From Nocardia salmonicida NBRC 13393 (GTDB lineage: Bacteria; Actinomycetota; Actinomycetes; Mycobacteriales; Mycobacteriaceae): a stretch of 63,222 nucleotides of DNA. The translations under genes and the position numbers were made by a program. The stretch lies in assembly GCF_001613085.1 (NCBI RefSeq), contig NZ_BDBR01000053.1:1-63222 (forward strand), given 5' to 3'. This document shows positions 1-8,955 of this stretch, piece by piece. The notes beneath the pieces were generated by a model. It had not been told where the DNA came from, did no database searches, and saw nothing but the letters and a program-made list of their open reading frames with translations. Every line of letters begins with the position of its first letter. Positions within the stretch are counted from its first letter, which is position 1.

Positions 1-1932
1 GCCGCGCTCCACGGCCAGCTCGCCCGGCGTCTTCACCGGCGGCTTGTCCGACGGGTGCCGGTCACCGAAATCGTTGAACGCGGTGATCCGCGGACGCTTC
101 TCGACACCGGCCAGAATCGTCTCGAGATCCTTGCGGTGCAGCGTCTCGCGCTCGAGCAGCGCGGTGGCCAACGCGTCGAGCTGCTCGCGGTATTCGCTGA
201 GGATGGACCATGCCTCGGTGTGCGCGGCCTCGATGAGGTTGCGCACCTCCTCGTCGATTTCGCGGGCGACCTCGTGCGAGTAGTCGGCCTGCACGCCCAT
301 CGAGCGGCCGAGGAACGGGTCGCCCTGCTCCTGGCCGTAGCGCACGGCGCCGAGGCGGGCACTCATGCCGTACTCGGTGACCATGCCGCGGGCGATCTTG
401 GTGGCCTGGTCGATATCGGAGGACGCGCCCGTGGTCGGCTCGTGGAACACCAGTTCCTCGGCCGCACGGCCACCCATCGCGAAGACCAGCCGCGAGATCA
501 TCTCCGAGCGGGTCATCAGGCCCTTGTCGTCCTCCGGCACCGTCATGGCGTGACCGCCGGTGCGGCCGCGAGCCAGGATGGTGACCTTGTAGACGGGCTC
601 GATATCGGGCATCGCCCAGGCCGCCAGGGTGTGGCCGCCCTCGTGGTAGGCGGTGATCTTCTTCTCGTGCTCGCTGATGATGCGGCTCTTGCGGCGCGGG
701 CCGCCGATCACGCGATCGACCGACTCCTCGAGCGATTCGCCGGTGATGACCGTGCCGTTCTCCCTCGCGGTGAGCAGCGCGGCCTCGTTGATGACGTTGG
801 CCAGATCGGCGCCGGACATACCGACGGTGCGCTTGGCCAGACCCTCGAGGTCGGCGTCCTGCGAGATCGGCTTACCCGCCGAGTGCACCCGCAGGATCGC
901 GCGGCGACCGGCCAGGTCGGGGTTGCCGACCGGGATCTGCCGGTCGAAGCGGCCCGGACGCAGCAGCGCGGGGTCGAGGATGTCGGGCCGGTTGGTGGCC
1001 GCGATCAGGATGATGTTGGAGCGATCGCCGAAGCCGTCCATCTCGACCAGCAGCTGGTTGAGGGTCTGCTCGCGTTCGTCGTGACCGCCGCCGAGGCCGG
1101 CACCGCGCTGGCGGCCGACCGCGTCGATCTCGTCGACGAAGATGATGCACGGACTGTTCTGCTTGGCCTGCTCGAACAGGTCGCGCACGCGGGAGGCGCC
1201 GACACCGACGAACATCTCGACGAAATCCGAACCGGAGATGGTGAAGAACGGCACCCCGGCCTCGCCCGCGACGGCGCGGGCCAGCAGCGTCTTACCGGTT
1301 CCGGGCGGCCCGTAGAGCAGCACGCCCTTGGGGATCTTCGCGCCGAGCGCCTGGTAGCGGGCCGGATTCTGCAGGAAGTCCTTGATCTCGTAGAGCTCTT
1401 CGACGGCCTCGTCGGCACCGGCGACGTCGGAGAACGTGGTCTTCGGCATGTCCTTGGTCAGCAGCTTGGCCTTGGACTTTCCGAAGCCCATCATTCCGCC
1501 ACGGCCGCCGCCCTGCATGCGCGACATCACGAAGATGAACAGGCCGACCAACAACACCATCGGCACGATGAACAGCAGCAGCTGGGAAAGCCAGCTCTCC
1601 TGCTTGACCACGGTGTCGTACGGCGCGCCGGACTTCTGCACAGCGTTGAGGACCTGCGCGGAGTTCTCCCCGCCACTCGGGTACTTGGCGACGATCTTGG
1701 AGTTGTTGCTCGTGGCCTCGTTGCCGTTTTTCAGTTCGATGCGGAGCTGCTGCTCCTTGTCATCGATCTGCACGTTCTTGACGTTCGCTTTGTCCTCGAG
1801 CTGGGTCAGCGCAACGGAAGTGTCGACACTCTCCCAACCGCGCGTGTCATCGCTGAGAAAGCTGAACAGCCAGATCATGAGCATGATGCCCGAGATGATC
1901 GCCAAGGTGCGAAACACTGTCTTGCGGTTCAT
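1..1932 (-). CDS. ftsH: ATP-dependent zinc metalloprotease FtsH, C-terminus cut by window edge
   Basis: Membrane-bound AAA+ protease that extracts and degrades membrane and regulatory proteins. The first 644 codons are present. There is a TM segment at about residues 5-25, a periplasmic domain, and a second TM at about 118-138. A Gly/Met-rich linker leads to the AAA+ domain with Walker A GPPGTGKT near residue 207, Walker B IIFVDEID and an SRH region containing RPGRFDRQ. The protease domain has the zinc motif HEGGH near residue 430. The ATG at 1930-1932 is chosen because the TM follows it directly. The C-terminal tail lies beyond base 1. It diverges from the gene beginning near 2157. In M. tuberculosis ftsH is Rv3610c, somewhat upstream of hpt-tilS, which fits the order here. 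Confidence 0.98.
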   Translation of the reverse strand, partial: MNRKTVFRTLAIISGIMLMIWLFSFLSDDTRGWESVDTSVALTQLEDKANVKNVQIDDKEQQLRIELKNGNEATSNNSKIVAKYPSGGENSAQVLNAVQKSGAPYDTVVKQESWLSQLLLFIVPMVLLVGLFIFVMSRMQGGGRGGMMGFGKSKAKLLTKDMPKTTFSDVAGADEAVEELYEIKDFLQNPARYQALGAKIPKGVLLYGPPGTGKTLLARAVAGEAGVPFFTISGSDFVEMFVGVGASRVRDLFEQAKQNSPCIIFVDEIDAVGRQRGAGLGGGHDEREQTLNQLLVEMDGFGDRSNIILIAATNRPDILDPALLRPGRFDRQIPVGNPDLAGRRAILRVHSAGKPISQDADLEGLAKRTVGMSGADLANVINEAALLTARENGTVITGESLEESVDRVIGGPRRKSRIISEHEKKITAYHEGGHTLAAWAMPDIEPVYKVTILARGRTGGHAMTVPEDDKGLMTRSEMISRLVFAMGGRAAEELVFHEPTTGASSDIDQATKIARGMVTEYGMSARLGAVRYGQEQGDPFLGRSMGVQADYSHEVAREIDEEVRNLIEAAHTEAWSILSEYREQLDALATALLERETLHRKDLETILAGVEKRPRITAFNDFGDRHPSDKPPVKTPGELAVERG

Positions 1933-2156
1933 AGAGCGTCGGCCGGACGGCCCAGTCCTTTCCGGTTATTACTCCGGGTGTGCTTGCGAAGCGTCGAGAT
2001 CGGCGGGTTTCGGATGCGGACATGCCACGTTACCGCGTACGGTCTAGTTCGATACATCGCGCAGTTCGGCTGCTGGTGCAGTTGCACTGGTAAACGGCCG
2101 GAGAACGCAAGAGGTTCCCGAACGCTCCGACCGGGTTGTGGCAAGTGGCCACAATC

Positions 2157-3146
2157 ATGTCATGCCCGCCTTATCGTGGGCGACGACACAACTACAGCGC
2201 AGGGGGTATAGACATCGTCGAGCTACGAACACCCACAGCGATTCTGCGCCACGGCGGTGGACGGCTTGTCGTCCTCCGGCCGGGTACCGACGGCGAACGT
2301 GTTCTCGACGTTCCCATTGCCGACCTGCTCAAGGTGCGCCTCAATCGGCGCGCCGACGAAGCGGTGGTCATCGAAATCTATCTGCGTTATCCCACGGCGG
2401 TCCTCACCGGCGTTCCCGCCGACCGCACTCCGCTTCCGGTGCTCATCGCCGAGCACGACGTGCCTGCCGCCCTCGGCATCGTCGACCGGATCAACGACCA
2501 GATCATGACGACCCAGCGCATCGACGTGGCCGCGCCGGATCTGACCCCGCCCCCGCCCGAGTGGGGAAAGTCGGGCCCGACCCGCGCCGATGTCGAGCGC
2601 GCCGTGCGCCGGATGGCCCCGCGCAAGGACGCCCGTACGGCCGTCACCGCGCTGAATCGGTATGTCACCCCCGACGAATACGTCCTGGAAACGGCGATCG
2701 CCGTGGCCGCCCCGCCTGCGGGATCGGGTACCGGTCTGCTCGCGGCGACGACCTCTCGCGTGCTGTTCATCTCGATCGGCAGCAGCGGCGAACGCTATGC
2801 CTTCGAATTGGCGGTGGCCGCGATTCTCGGCGCCCGCACCATCGAGGGCACGCGCTCGGCGCCGGGCGAGGTCGATACGCGCCACGGCGGATCGGGCATC
2901 GACATCAACGACGGCAATCGCACCCTGCATTTCGCCGGCGTGGATCGCGCCGACACCGAGCGGGTCACCTGCGCGGTGAACTTCGCCGTCCGCAGACAAG
3001 CCGCCGACGGTGCCGCGGGCCCCGCCGATCCGGGCGTCAACCAGCTCTACGCGGAGTGGGAACTGCTGGTCGAGCGGCATTCGCTCGGCATGGTCGACGA
3101 CACGCAATTCCAGCGCTACGGCCGCGGGATCCTCCGCAGCCTGTAG
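2157..3146 (+). CDS. Conserved hypothetical protein, DUF4429-like with SHOCT-like tail
   Basis: Protein of about 329 residues with no enzyme motif that I can see. Near residue 20 a beta-rich module begins (around VELRTPTAILRHGGGRL) that resembles DUF4429-type PH-like repeats. A second similar module lies around residues 165-270. The last 30 residues (LYAEWELLVERHSLGMVDDT and on) look like a SHOCT short C-terminal domain, which is common in actinobacterial membrane-associated or chaperone-like proteins. The start is uncertain. The frame is open from a TTG at 2136, and I chose the ATG at 2157; no good Shine-Dalgarno is visible for either. It is divergent from ftsH and ends at a strong hairpin shared with the next, convergent gene. 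Family assignment is by recollection only. Confidence 0.7.
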   Translation: MSCPPYRGRRHNYSAGGIDIVELRTPTAILRHGGGRLVVLRPGTDGERVLDVPIADLLKVRLNRRADEAVVIEIYLRYPTAVLTGVPADRTPLPVLIAEHDVPAALGIVDRINDQIMTTQRIDVAAPDLTPPPPEWGKSGPTRADVERAVRRMAPRKDARTAVTALNRYVTPDEYVLETAIAVAAPPAGSGTGLLAATTSRVLFISIGSSGERYAFELAVAAILGARTIEGTRSAPGEVDTRHGGSGIDINDGNRTLHFAGVDRADTERVTCAVNFAVRRQAADGAAGPADPGVNQLYAEWELLVERHSLGMVDDTQFQRYGRGILRSL

Positions 3147-3152
3147 TCACCG

Positions 3153-3187
3153 GCGGCCGAACCGAATACTCAATTCGGTTCGGCCGC
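3153..3187. terminator. Perfect 15-bp stem between two convergent genes
   Basis: GCGGCCGAACCGAAT (3153-3167) pairs without mismatch with 3173-3187 around the loop ACTCA. It lies just after the stop of the plus-strand gene. The right arm reads through the last codons and stop of the minus-strand DUF1266 gene (stop at 3170-3172), so the terminator stem is partly coding. It should act as a bidirectional terminator, although no long T-tract follows, as is usual in actinobacteria. Confidence 0.75.
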
Positions 3188-4027
3188 TTCGGTTTCCGCC
3201 TTCTGCTCGGGCTCGTTGAGCTCGATACGTCGCCACGGGCTCGTCGGCCGGGTCCACAGGCGCACCAGTTCCATCCGCCGGTCGACGCCACCGTTCTTGA
3301 GCTCGGCGAGGTCCTCGGTGGCCTGCCAGTAGGTCCAGCCGGTGAGGTAGGCGTCGCCGAATTGACGCCAGTTGCGGTAGCGGCGCTGCGCGGGCACCAA
3401 TGCGCGCATGCAGTATTCCCACGCCACGTCGGCGTCGATATATCCCGCCGTGAACGCCATGCGGGCCACCGCGACGACGCGAGCCAGGTCCCAGGCATGG
3501 ATGTCGTTGGGTAGCGGGCGCGACAGGTGGTCGGTGAAGCCGATCTTGATGGCTTGGGCCCAGATGTCGTAGTCGCGGACCAGCGCCTCGGGATTGTCCA
3601 TCCCCCGAAACGAACCGACCTGACGCAGAAAGGCGCGCTGCTTGTCGGCGCGCTCACCGAAACGGTCGCGCTCGCTGGCATTGACCGAGGCCATCACCAG
3701 CGGATGCACCAGCGAATACAACGGTGCGTGCATGCCTTCGAGCAACTGCTCCATCGAGGCGCGGGCTTCGGTGCCGTCGGTGATGCCCCAGGCACCGGTG
3801 AGGGTGTCGATGGCGAGTTCACGGCGGTCACCGAGCGGATGCTCGCGTTCGGGGCCGAGCAGCATGGCGTCGTGGAAGGCGTCCCAGCGCGTGGAGTAGA
3901 AGGCTCCGAGCGCGAGCGCGCGCAGTTCGTCGTCGCTCACCCCCGCGCCCGACCAGTGGTCTTCTTCGCGCTCGTCTAGTTCCGGATACGGAAAAGTGGT
4001 CAGCGCTGGTACTCCCCTGGCAGGCAT
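3170..4027 (-). CDS. DUF1266 domain-containing protein
   Basis: 285-residue soluble protein without signal peptide or TM segment. The C-terminal half carries the DUF1266 signature: a helix with AWDLARVVAVARMAFTAGYI, then DADVAWEYCMRALVP, then FGDAYLTGWTYW around residues 195-245. This family (E. coli YbeU/YbeR-like) has no established function. The N-terminal half contains another helical block (RALALGAFYSTRWDAFHDAM). An internal ATG would remove the first few residues. It converges on the gene at 2157-3146 and shares the terminator stem. Its 3' end is acidic (EQKAETEAAEPN). Confidence 0.85.
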   Translation of the reverse strand: MPARGVPALTTFPYPELDEREEDHWSGAGVSDDELRALALGAFYSTRWDAFHDAMLLGPEREHPLGDRRELAIDTLTGAWGITDGTEARASMEQLLEGMHAPLYSLVHPLVMASVNASERDRFGERADKQRAFLRQVGSFRGMDNPEALVRDYDIWAQAIKIGFTDHLSRPLPNDIHAWDLARVVAVARMAFTAGYIDADVAWEYCMRALVPAQRRYRNWRQFGDAYLTGWTYWQATEDLAELKNGGVDRRMELVRLWTRPTSPWRRIELNEPEQKAETEAAEPN

Positions 4028-4140
4028 GCGGCCGAGTCTAGTGCGGTGACCGCGATCACGGGCGGCCTGCGAATCTCACCTGCATTACGAGATTTTCAGA
4101 TCGCCTCATTCTTCACCTGTCGTGTCATGCCGCACAGGTC

Positions 4141-4153
4141 TATGGTTCTGACA
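4141..4153 (+). promoter_or_regulatory. Predicted leaderless promoter of the DUF2277 gene
   Basis: A -10-like TATGGT (4141-4146) is followed by exactly six bases (TCTGAC) and then the ATG at 4153. This is the spacing expected when transcription starts at the A of the start codon, as is common in mycobacteria and relatives. No Shine-Dalgarno precedes the ATG, which supports a leaderless mRNA. No convincing -35 box is seen. Confidence 0.5.
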
Positions 4154-4425
4154 TGTGTAGAAATATCACCGTCTTGCGTGGTCTGGAGCCTGCCGCCACC
4201 GAGCAGGAGATCTACGCTGCCGCCTTGCAATATGTGCGCAAAGTCGGCGGCATCTCCGGCCTGAGTAGCGCCACCAAGCCCGCGGTCGACAAAGCTGTCG
4301 CGGCCATCGCCGCGGCCACCACGGCGTTGCTGGCGGAACTGCCCGATCGGCGAGTCCCGCCGCCTACCGAGCCACCGCTGCGCCGGATCGCGGCCCGCGA
4401 AAACGAGGTCAGCGAGACCTCGTAG
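4153..4425 (+). CDS. DUF2277 family small protein
   Basis: 90-residue protein beginning MCRNI, the hallmark N-terminus of DUF2277, followed by TVLRGLEPAATEQEIYAAAL and a helix with KVGGISGLSSATKPA. The family is annotated in many actinobacteria as a domain of unknown function of about 80-100 residues. A short DNA-binding-like helical bundle is likely, but this is inference. No TM segment is present. It stands alone between DUF1266 (divergent) and the aldehyde dehydrogenase. It probably has a leaderless transcript. Confidence 0.85.
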   Translation: MCRNITVLRGLEPAATEQEIYAAALQYVRKVGGISGLSSATKPAVDKAVAAIAAATTALLAELPDRRVPPPTEPPLRRIAARENEVSETS

Positions 4426-4544
4426 GATCGGCGAACTCCATACTGCAACGTGTTCTAATTGACTCGAGCGGGCACGCCATTTCCTCTGGTCGCGCCGTAA
4501 TAGTCGGTGGATCGAATTCAGCGGATGCACAAGGAGAAAGACCA

Positions 4545-6095
4545 GTGAGCGAACTCGACAAGACCGCCGCGGTGATCGAAGTACACAATCCGGCGTCGGG
4601 CGAACTCGCCGGCACCGTGCCGATCACCACGCCGGACGAGGTGGCGGCCGCGGTCCGGGAGCTGCGTCTGTACCAGCCCGAGTGGGAGGCGATCGGGCCC
4701 GCCGGGCGTAAGAAGTGGCTGCTGAAAATGCAGGACTGGCTGATCGACAACACCGAGCACCTGGCCGCGGTACTGCAGTCCGAGACCGCCAAGCCGCGCG
4801 TCGACGCGGTCATCGATTCAGCGTTCGCGGTCGACCTCCTCGGCTACTACGCGCGCCGGGCCGCCAAATTCCTCGCCGACGATCACCCGTCCCCGCACAG
4901 CCCGCTCGCGCGGGTGAAGACGCTGACGGTCGCCTATCGCCCGTATCCCGTGGTCGGGGTGATCACGCCGTGGAACTTCCCGCTCGCGATGCCCGCGATC
5001 GATGTGTTCCCCGCGCTGGCCGCCGGCGCCGCGGTGATCCTCAAGCCGTCGGAGGTGACGCCACTGTCGGCGGTGGAGCTGGCCCGCGGCTGGGCCGAGA
5101 TCGGTGCGCCGCCGGTGTTCAAGGTGGTCACCGGCGCGGGCGCGACCGGCGCGGCTGTCGTCGAGAACGCCGACTACATCCAGTTCACCGGCTCCACCGC
5201 GACCGGCCGCAAGATCGCGGCCGCCTGCGCGGAGCGGATGGTGCCCTACAGCCTCGAACTCGGCGGCAAGGACCCGGCGATCGTGCTCGCCGACGCCGAC
5301 ATCGACCGCGCCGCGCACGGCATCGCCTTCGGCGGCATGTTCAACGCCGGTCAGGTGTGCATCTCGGTCGAGCGGGTCTACGTCGAGGCGCCGGTCTACG
5401 ACGAATTCGTCACGAAGCTGACCGCGGCGGTGGCCGCGCTGCGCCAGGGCGCCGACGGTCGCGAGTCGAGCAACGACGTCGGCGCGCTGGCCAACGAGAA
5501 CCAGGTGCTGATCGTGCAGCGCCACGTCGACGAGGCGATCGCCGCGGGCGCCCGGGTGACCACCGGCGGCAAACGCACCGGCGTCGGCACCTTCTTCGAG
5601 CCGACCGTGCTCGTCGATGTGGACCACTCGATGTCGTGCGTCGCCGAGGAGACCTTCGGCCCGACGCTGCCGGTGATGAAGGTGGCCGACGAGGCCGAGG
5701 CGATCCGGATGGCCAACGACTCGATCTACGGACTCTCGGCGTCGGTCTGGACCGGCGACAAGGCACGCGGCGAACGCGTGGCCAGGCAGTTGAACACCGG
5801 CGCGGTGAACATCAACGACGTGTTCGCGAACCTGTTCAATCCCGCGATGCCGATGGGCGGCTGGGGCCTGTCCGGCGTCGGCGCGCGCTGGGGCGGTGCG
5901 TCGGGCCTGCGGAAATACTGTCGCGCACAGGCGATGACGAAGCCGAAACTGCCGACCATGGGCAAGGAATTGTTCTGGTACCCGTACGACATGAACAAGC
6001 TGGTCTTCGCCGTCGCGGCGATGCGGGCCGCCGGTGCTCGTGGGATGCGCCGGATCGACCTGCCGACGGTGCTGCGCCTGAAGAAGAGCGACTAG
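4545..6095 (+). CDS. NAD(P)-dependent aldehyde dehydrogenase (succinate-semialdehyde DH type)
   Basis: 516-residue ALDH-superfamily enzyme that oxidises an aldehyde to the acid with NAD(P). Visible motifs are the N-terminal cofactor segment VVGVITPWNFPLAMP, ILKPSE, the GSTATG cofactor loop, LELGGKDP holding the general-base Glu near residue 238, and the nucleophile Cys in FNAGQVCISVERV near residue 272. Also present are EETFGPTLPV and the C-terminal region with GALNTGAVNINDV-like sequence. The GTG at 4545 follows AAGGAGA at 4531-4537 with good spacing. The C-terminus continues past the usual end with a basic segment (MRAAGARGMRRIDLPTVLRL). The substrate cannot be read from the sequence, and a succinate-semialdehyde or other medium-chain aldehyde is possible. 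It ends at a hairpin. Confidence 0.9.
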   Translation: MSELDKTAAVIEVHNPASGELAGTVPITTPDEVAAAVRELRLYQPEWEAIGPAGRKKWLLKMQDWLIDNTEHLAAVLQSETAKPRVDAVIDSAFAVDLLGYYARRAAKFLADDHPSPHSPLARVKTLTVAYRPYPVVGVITPWNFPLAMPAIDVFPALAAGAAVILKPSEVTPLSAVELARGWAEIGAPPVFKVVTGAGATGAAVVENADYIQFTGSTATGRKIAAACAERMVPYSLELGGKDPAIVLADADIDRAAHGIAFGGMFNAGQVCISVERVYVEAPVYDEFVTKLTAAVAALRQGADGRESSNDVGALANENQVLIVQRHVDEAIAAGARVTTGGKRTGVGTFFEPTVLVDVDHSMSCVAEETFGPTLPVMKVADEAEAIRMANDSIYGLSASVWTGDKARGERVARQLNTGAVNINDVFANLFNPAMPMGGWGLSGVGARWGGASGLRKYCRAQAMTKPKLPTMGKELFWYPYDMNKLVFAVAAMRAAGARGMRRIDLPTVLRLKKSD

Positions 6096-6100
6096 CTGAT

Positions 6101-6133
6101 TCCGGCTGCGACGCGTACTCGCGCGCAGCCGGA
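6101..6133 (+). terminator. Hairpin terminator after the aldehyde dehydrogenase
   Basis: TCCGGCTGCG (6101-6110) pairs with CGCAGCCGGA (6124-6133). An inner CGCG/CGCG extension (6112-6115 with 6120-6123) is separated by a bulged A. It begins 6 bases after the stop codon. Confidence 0.6.
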
Positions 6134-6479
6134 TTCGCCGCTCGAAACTTTTTGTGATCAACGTCACCGATCGAGCCCTCCCCGCACCACACGCCGTGGT
6201 CAGCGGCACCTTTCGACGTGCCCGACGGCGACACGGCGGGGCTTACATTCAGGCAGCGAGTGTGAATGTCGACGCATTTTCGCTGGTCAGCCGCCCAGCT
6301 TCGCAGTCGATCCACTCAGCGACCGATCGCAGTGAACAAAACGCAATCCGATGGTGCAGCTCACCATGTCAGGCCATATGCTGTGCATTACCAACCTGGT
6401 GACTGTTTTGATCCACTTCCGCGAACTTCCTTGCCTGTTTTGGCTGGATTTTCCCGACCGATTCTGATAGCAAGGTGCT
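6134..6479. other. Non-coding interval before the LysR gene
   Basis: About 346 bases without a supported gene. Short frames exist but lack codon bias and ribosome-binding sites. The 3' part is less GC-rich (around 6360-6480) and should contain the promoter of the LysR-type gene. A small inverted repeat overlaps the start codon and is listed separately. Confidence 0.6.
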
Positions 6480-6481
6480 AT
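6467..6481 (+). promoter_or_regulatory. Candidate LysR box overlapping the lysR start codon
   Basis: ATAGCA-AGG-TGCTAT is a perfect 6-bp inverted repeat and contains the T-N11-A pattern typical of LysR-type regulator sites. It overlaps the ATG at 6480, so binding would block initiation. This would be classic negative autoregulation (inference). Confidence 0.45.
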
Positions 6482-7376
6482 GGACCCGCATTTGCGCGAT
6501 CTGCGGTATTTCGTCGCCGTCGCTGAGGAACTGCACTTCACCAACGCCGCACAGCGGCTGCACATCGCTCAGCCGACGTTGTCACGCCAGATCCGTCAGC
6601 TCGAACGCCAGCTCGACGTGGTCCTGTTCGACCGCAACCAGCGCAGTGTCGCCCTGACCGTCGCCGGTAAGGAACTCCTCGAAGGCGCCCGCAAGATCCT
6701 CGAGCTGTGGGAGGTGACCAACGTGTCCCTCCAGGAAGCAGGCGAGGTGCTGCGCGTCGGTATCCAGTCCGCACTCGGCCGCGGCCTGCTCAACGACCTC
6801 GAGAGCGCGAGCGGGCATCGTCTCGCTCTGCACGCGGCGTCGTGGAACGACCCGTCCAGCGGTCTGGCCGGTCGACAGGCCGACCTGTCGCTGGTCTGGC
6901 TGCCGCTGCCCGACCCCAACCGTTATCGCTGGCAGGTGCTGCGCACCGAGCCGCGCTGGGTGCTGCTGCCCGAAACACACCCCCTGGCCGAGCAGGAAAG
7001 CATCGAGTTCGCCGATCTGCTCGACGAGTCCTTCGTCGCCCTGCCCACCGAAGCGGGCGCGGTCCGCGACTTCTGGCTCGGCAACGACGCCCGTGGCGGC
7101 AAGGCGGCCAAGATCGGCGCCGAGGCGGCCACCCCCGAGGACAAGCTCGAGGCCGTGAGCCTCGGCCTCGGTGTGTGCCTGCTGGCCGAGAACAATGTGC
7201 CGATGTACCGCTGGCCCGGGCTCACCGCGCGTCCGGTCGCCGGTCTCACCCCGTGTGAGCTGGCGGTGGCGTGGCGGGCCGACGACACTCGCCCGACCAT
7301 TCTGGAATTCGCCGGTCGCGCCGTCGACGGCGGCTTCTCCGAGCCGACACCGCAGCCGCAGCCGATCGCGGTCTAG
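6480..7376 (+). CDS. LysR family transcriptional regulator
   Basis: 298 residues. The winged HTH is at residues 3-62 (LRDLRYFVAVAEELHFTNAA, AQRLHIAQPTLSRQIRQLE), with the usual LysR recognition helix. A linker helix and a periplasmic-binding-protein-like effector domain follow at about 85-285 (VLRVGIQSALGRGLL, LLPETHPLAEQ, VSLGLGVCLLAENN). The length is normal for the family. It converges on the amidase with only 9 bases between stop codons, so neither has room for its own terminator. The regulated target is unknown; the neighbouring aldehyde dehydrogenase or amidase are the obvious candidates. Confidence 0.93.
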   Translation: MDPHLRDLRYFVAVAEELHFTNAAQRLHIAQPTLSRQIRQLERQLDVVLFDRNQRSVALTVAGKELLEGARKILELWEVTNVSLQEAGEVLRVGIQSALGRGLLNDLESASGHRLALHAASWNDPSSGLAGRQADLSLVWLPLPDPNRYRWQVLRTEPRWVLLPETHPLAEQESIEFADLLDESFVALPTEAGAVRDFWLGNDARGGKAAKIGAEAATPEDKLEAVSLGLGVCLLAENNVPMYRWPGLTARPVAGLTPCELAVAWRADDTRPTILEFAGRAVDGGFSEPTPQPQPIAV

Positions 7377-7385
7377 GGCGCGCGT

Positions 7386-8732
7386 CTAGTTCGACAGTTC
7401 CAGTTGGGCGGCGAGGCCGAGCAAGGTGGCCTCGCTGCCCGGCGGACCGATCAGTTGCGCGGCCAACGGCGTATGCGCCTCGGGGTGAGTACCCATCGGC
7501 AGTGACGCCGCGGGCCAGCCGAGCAGATTCCACAGTCCGGTGAACGGCGCGTAGCGCACCGAGGACACGACATTCGCGAGCCAACCACGCCCGCTCCACT
7601 GTCTGGCCTTCGGCGGCGGCGCGGCGAGCGTCGGCGTGATCACCACGTCGAAGTCTTCGAAGAATTCGAGCAGTCTGGCTTCGGTCCGGTCGATCTGGCT
7701 GGGACGGACCAGACCGAGCCGCCGGATCACTCTCCCGAGCGCCAGATGACGTCGGGTCCGTTGCTGGAGTAGTTCGGGCTTCGGGAGCGCGTCGGCGTCG
7801 CCGAGACCAGCGCTCGGCCAGCGCAGCAGCATCAGCAGCGCCGCATCGCCGTAAGGCAGCTCGACCGGTTGCACCTCGTGCCCGGCCACTGCCGCGCGCG
7901 CACCCGCGGTGCGCGCCGCCGCCGTCCAATGCCGATCCATGCGGACCAGTCGCGACGGCGGAGCCACGGCCAGTCCGATACGTAGTCGCTGCGGTTTGCG
8001 TAGTTCGGCCAGGTCGGAGCGGCCCGCCAACACCGAAAGCGCCAGCGCCGCGTCCGACACCGTTGTCGCGAGGACACCGTTCTCGGCGAGTCCGGCCCAG
8101 GAATCGGCGCCGATCTGTGAGGGCACCACGTGTCTACCCGGCTTGATTCCGAATACTCCGCACGCCGCGGCAGGCACCCGGATCGAGCCGAGGCCGTCGT
8201 TGCCGTGCGCGATCGGGACGAGTCCGGCGGCCACCGCGGCGGCCGCGCCACCCGAGGATCCACCCGTCGACCGGCCGACATCGCGTGGATTGCGCGTGAC
8301 ACACCCTTCGGAGTCGGTAGTCGCCCACAAACCCAGTTCCGGCATGGCCGTCAACCCGACGACGATCGCGCCCGCGGCCCGCAACCTGGCCACCACCGGG
8401 TGATCGGCGTCGGCCGGTTCGGCGGAGGTGGCCGCCGAACCCGCGCGGGTCGGCTCCCCCGCCACCGCGATGTTCTGCTTCACCGCCACCGGCACACCGG
8501 CCAGCGGGAGCTCGTCGAGGTCTTGTCTGGCGGCCAGTTCGCGCGCTTCGGCCCTTGCCCGCTCGCCTCGCACCACCGTGAACGCGTTGATCTTGCGATT
8601 CTCCGAGGCGATGCGGGCCAGTGCGTCGGCGGTGACGTCGGCGGGCGTGATGGTACCCGCGCGGACCCGGGCAGCCAGTGCTGCAGCGGGGCCCCCGATG
8701 GGGTATTCGTCGGCAGGGCGGGACGAGTCCAT
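7386..8732 (-). CDS. Amidase (amidase signature family)
   Basis: Amidase-signature hydrolase of about 448 residues. The Ser-cisSer-Lys triad is visible. The Lys is in LAGVPVAVKQN (about residue 83). The cis-Ser lies in the Gly/Ser-rich core GRSTGGSSGGAAAAVAAGL (about residues 150-168). The nucleophilic Ser is in GNDGLGSIRVPAAACGVFG. The last is unusual in having GLGSIRVPAA where most members have GGSIRxPA. The start is either the ATG at 8730-8732 (MDSSRPADEYPIG) or the ATG at 8802-8804, which adds 24 acidic residues. The substrate is unknown (nicotinamide-like, indole-acetamide or peptide amides are possible). It is cytoplasmic, with no signal peptide. Confidence 0.9.
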   Translation of the reverse strand: MDSSRPADEYPIGGPAAALAARVRAGTITPADVTADALARIASENRKINAFTVVRGERARAEARELAARQDLDELPLAGVPVAVKQNIAVAGEPTRAGSAATSAEPADADHPVVARLRAAGAIVVGLTAMPELGLWATTDSEGCVTRNPRDVGRSTGGSSGGAAAAVAAGLVPIAHGNDGLGSIRVPAAACGVFGIKPGRHVVPSQIGADSWAGLAENGVLATTVSDAALALSVLAGRSDLAELRKPQRLRIGLAVAPPSRLVRMDRHWTAAARTAGARAAVAGHEVQPVELPYGDAALLMLLRWPSAGLGDADALPKPELLQQRTRRHLALGRVIRRLGLVRPSQIDRTEARLLEFFEDFDVVITPTLAAPPPKARQWSGRGWLANVVSSVRYAPFTGLWNLLGWPAASLPMGTHPEAHTPLAAQLIGPPGSEATLLGLAAQLELSN

Positions 8733-8955
8733 CGTCACCTCAGCGTCCGTTACGCCGTCGTCGTCGACGGACTCCCATGCTACCGCTGTGAGGTCTTCGT
8801 TCATCTGCGGATTCGCCCCCGTCGCATGGTCGTCGAAATTCGGGTGATCAGCTCTAGAGGCGCAAGTTATCATTTCTAGTACAGCTCTCCGGCGATGGCG
8901 GCGGGTGTGGCGGAATGAATTTCGCACCGATCCGCGCGAACACTTAGGTCGGGTG

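Noticed and set aside
55..2211. Long plus-strand open frame of 718 codons
   Set aside because: It is the antisense of ftsH; the minus strand encodes the intact AAA+ and HEGGH motifs, and the plus frame has repetitive Arg/Gly/Asp-rich content.
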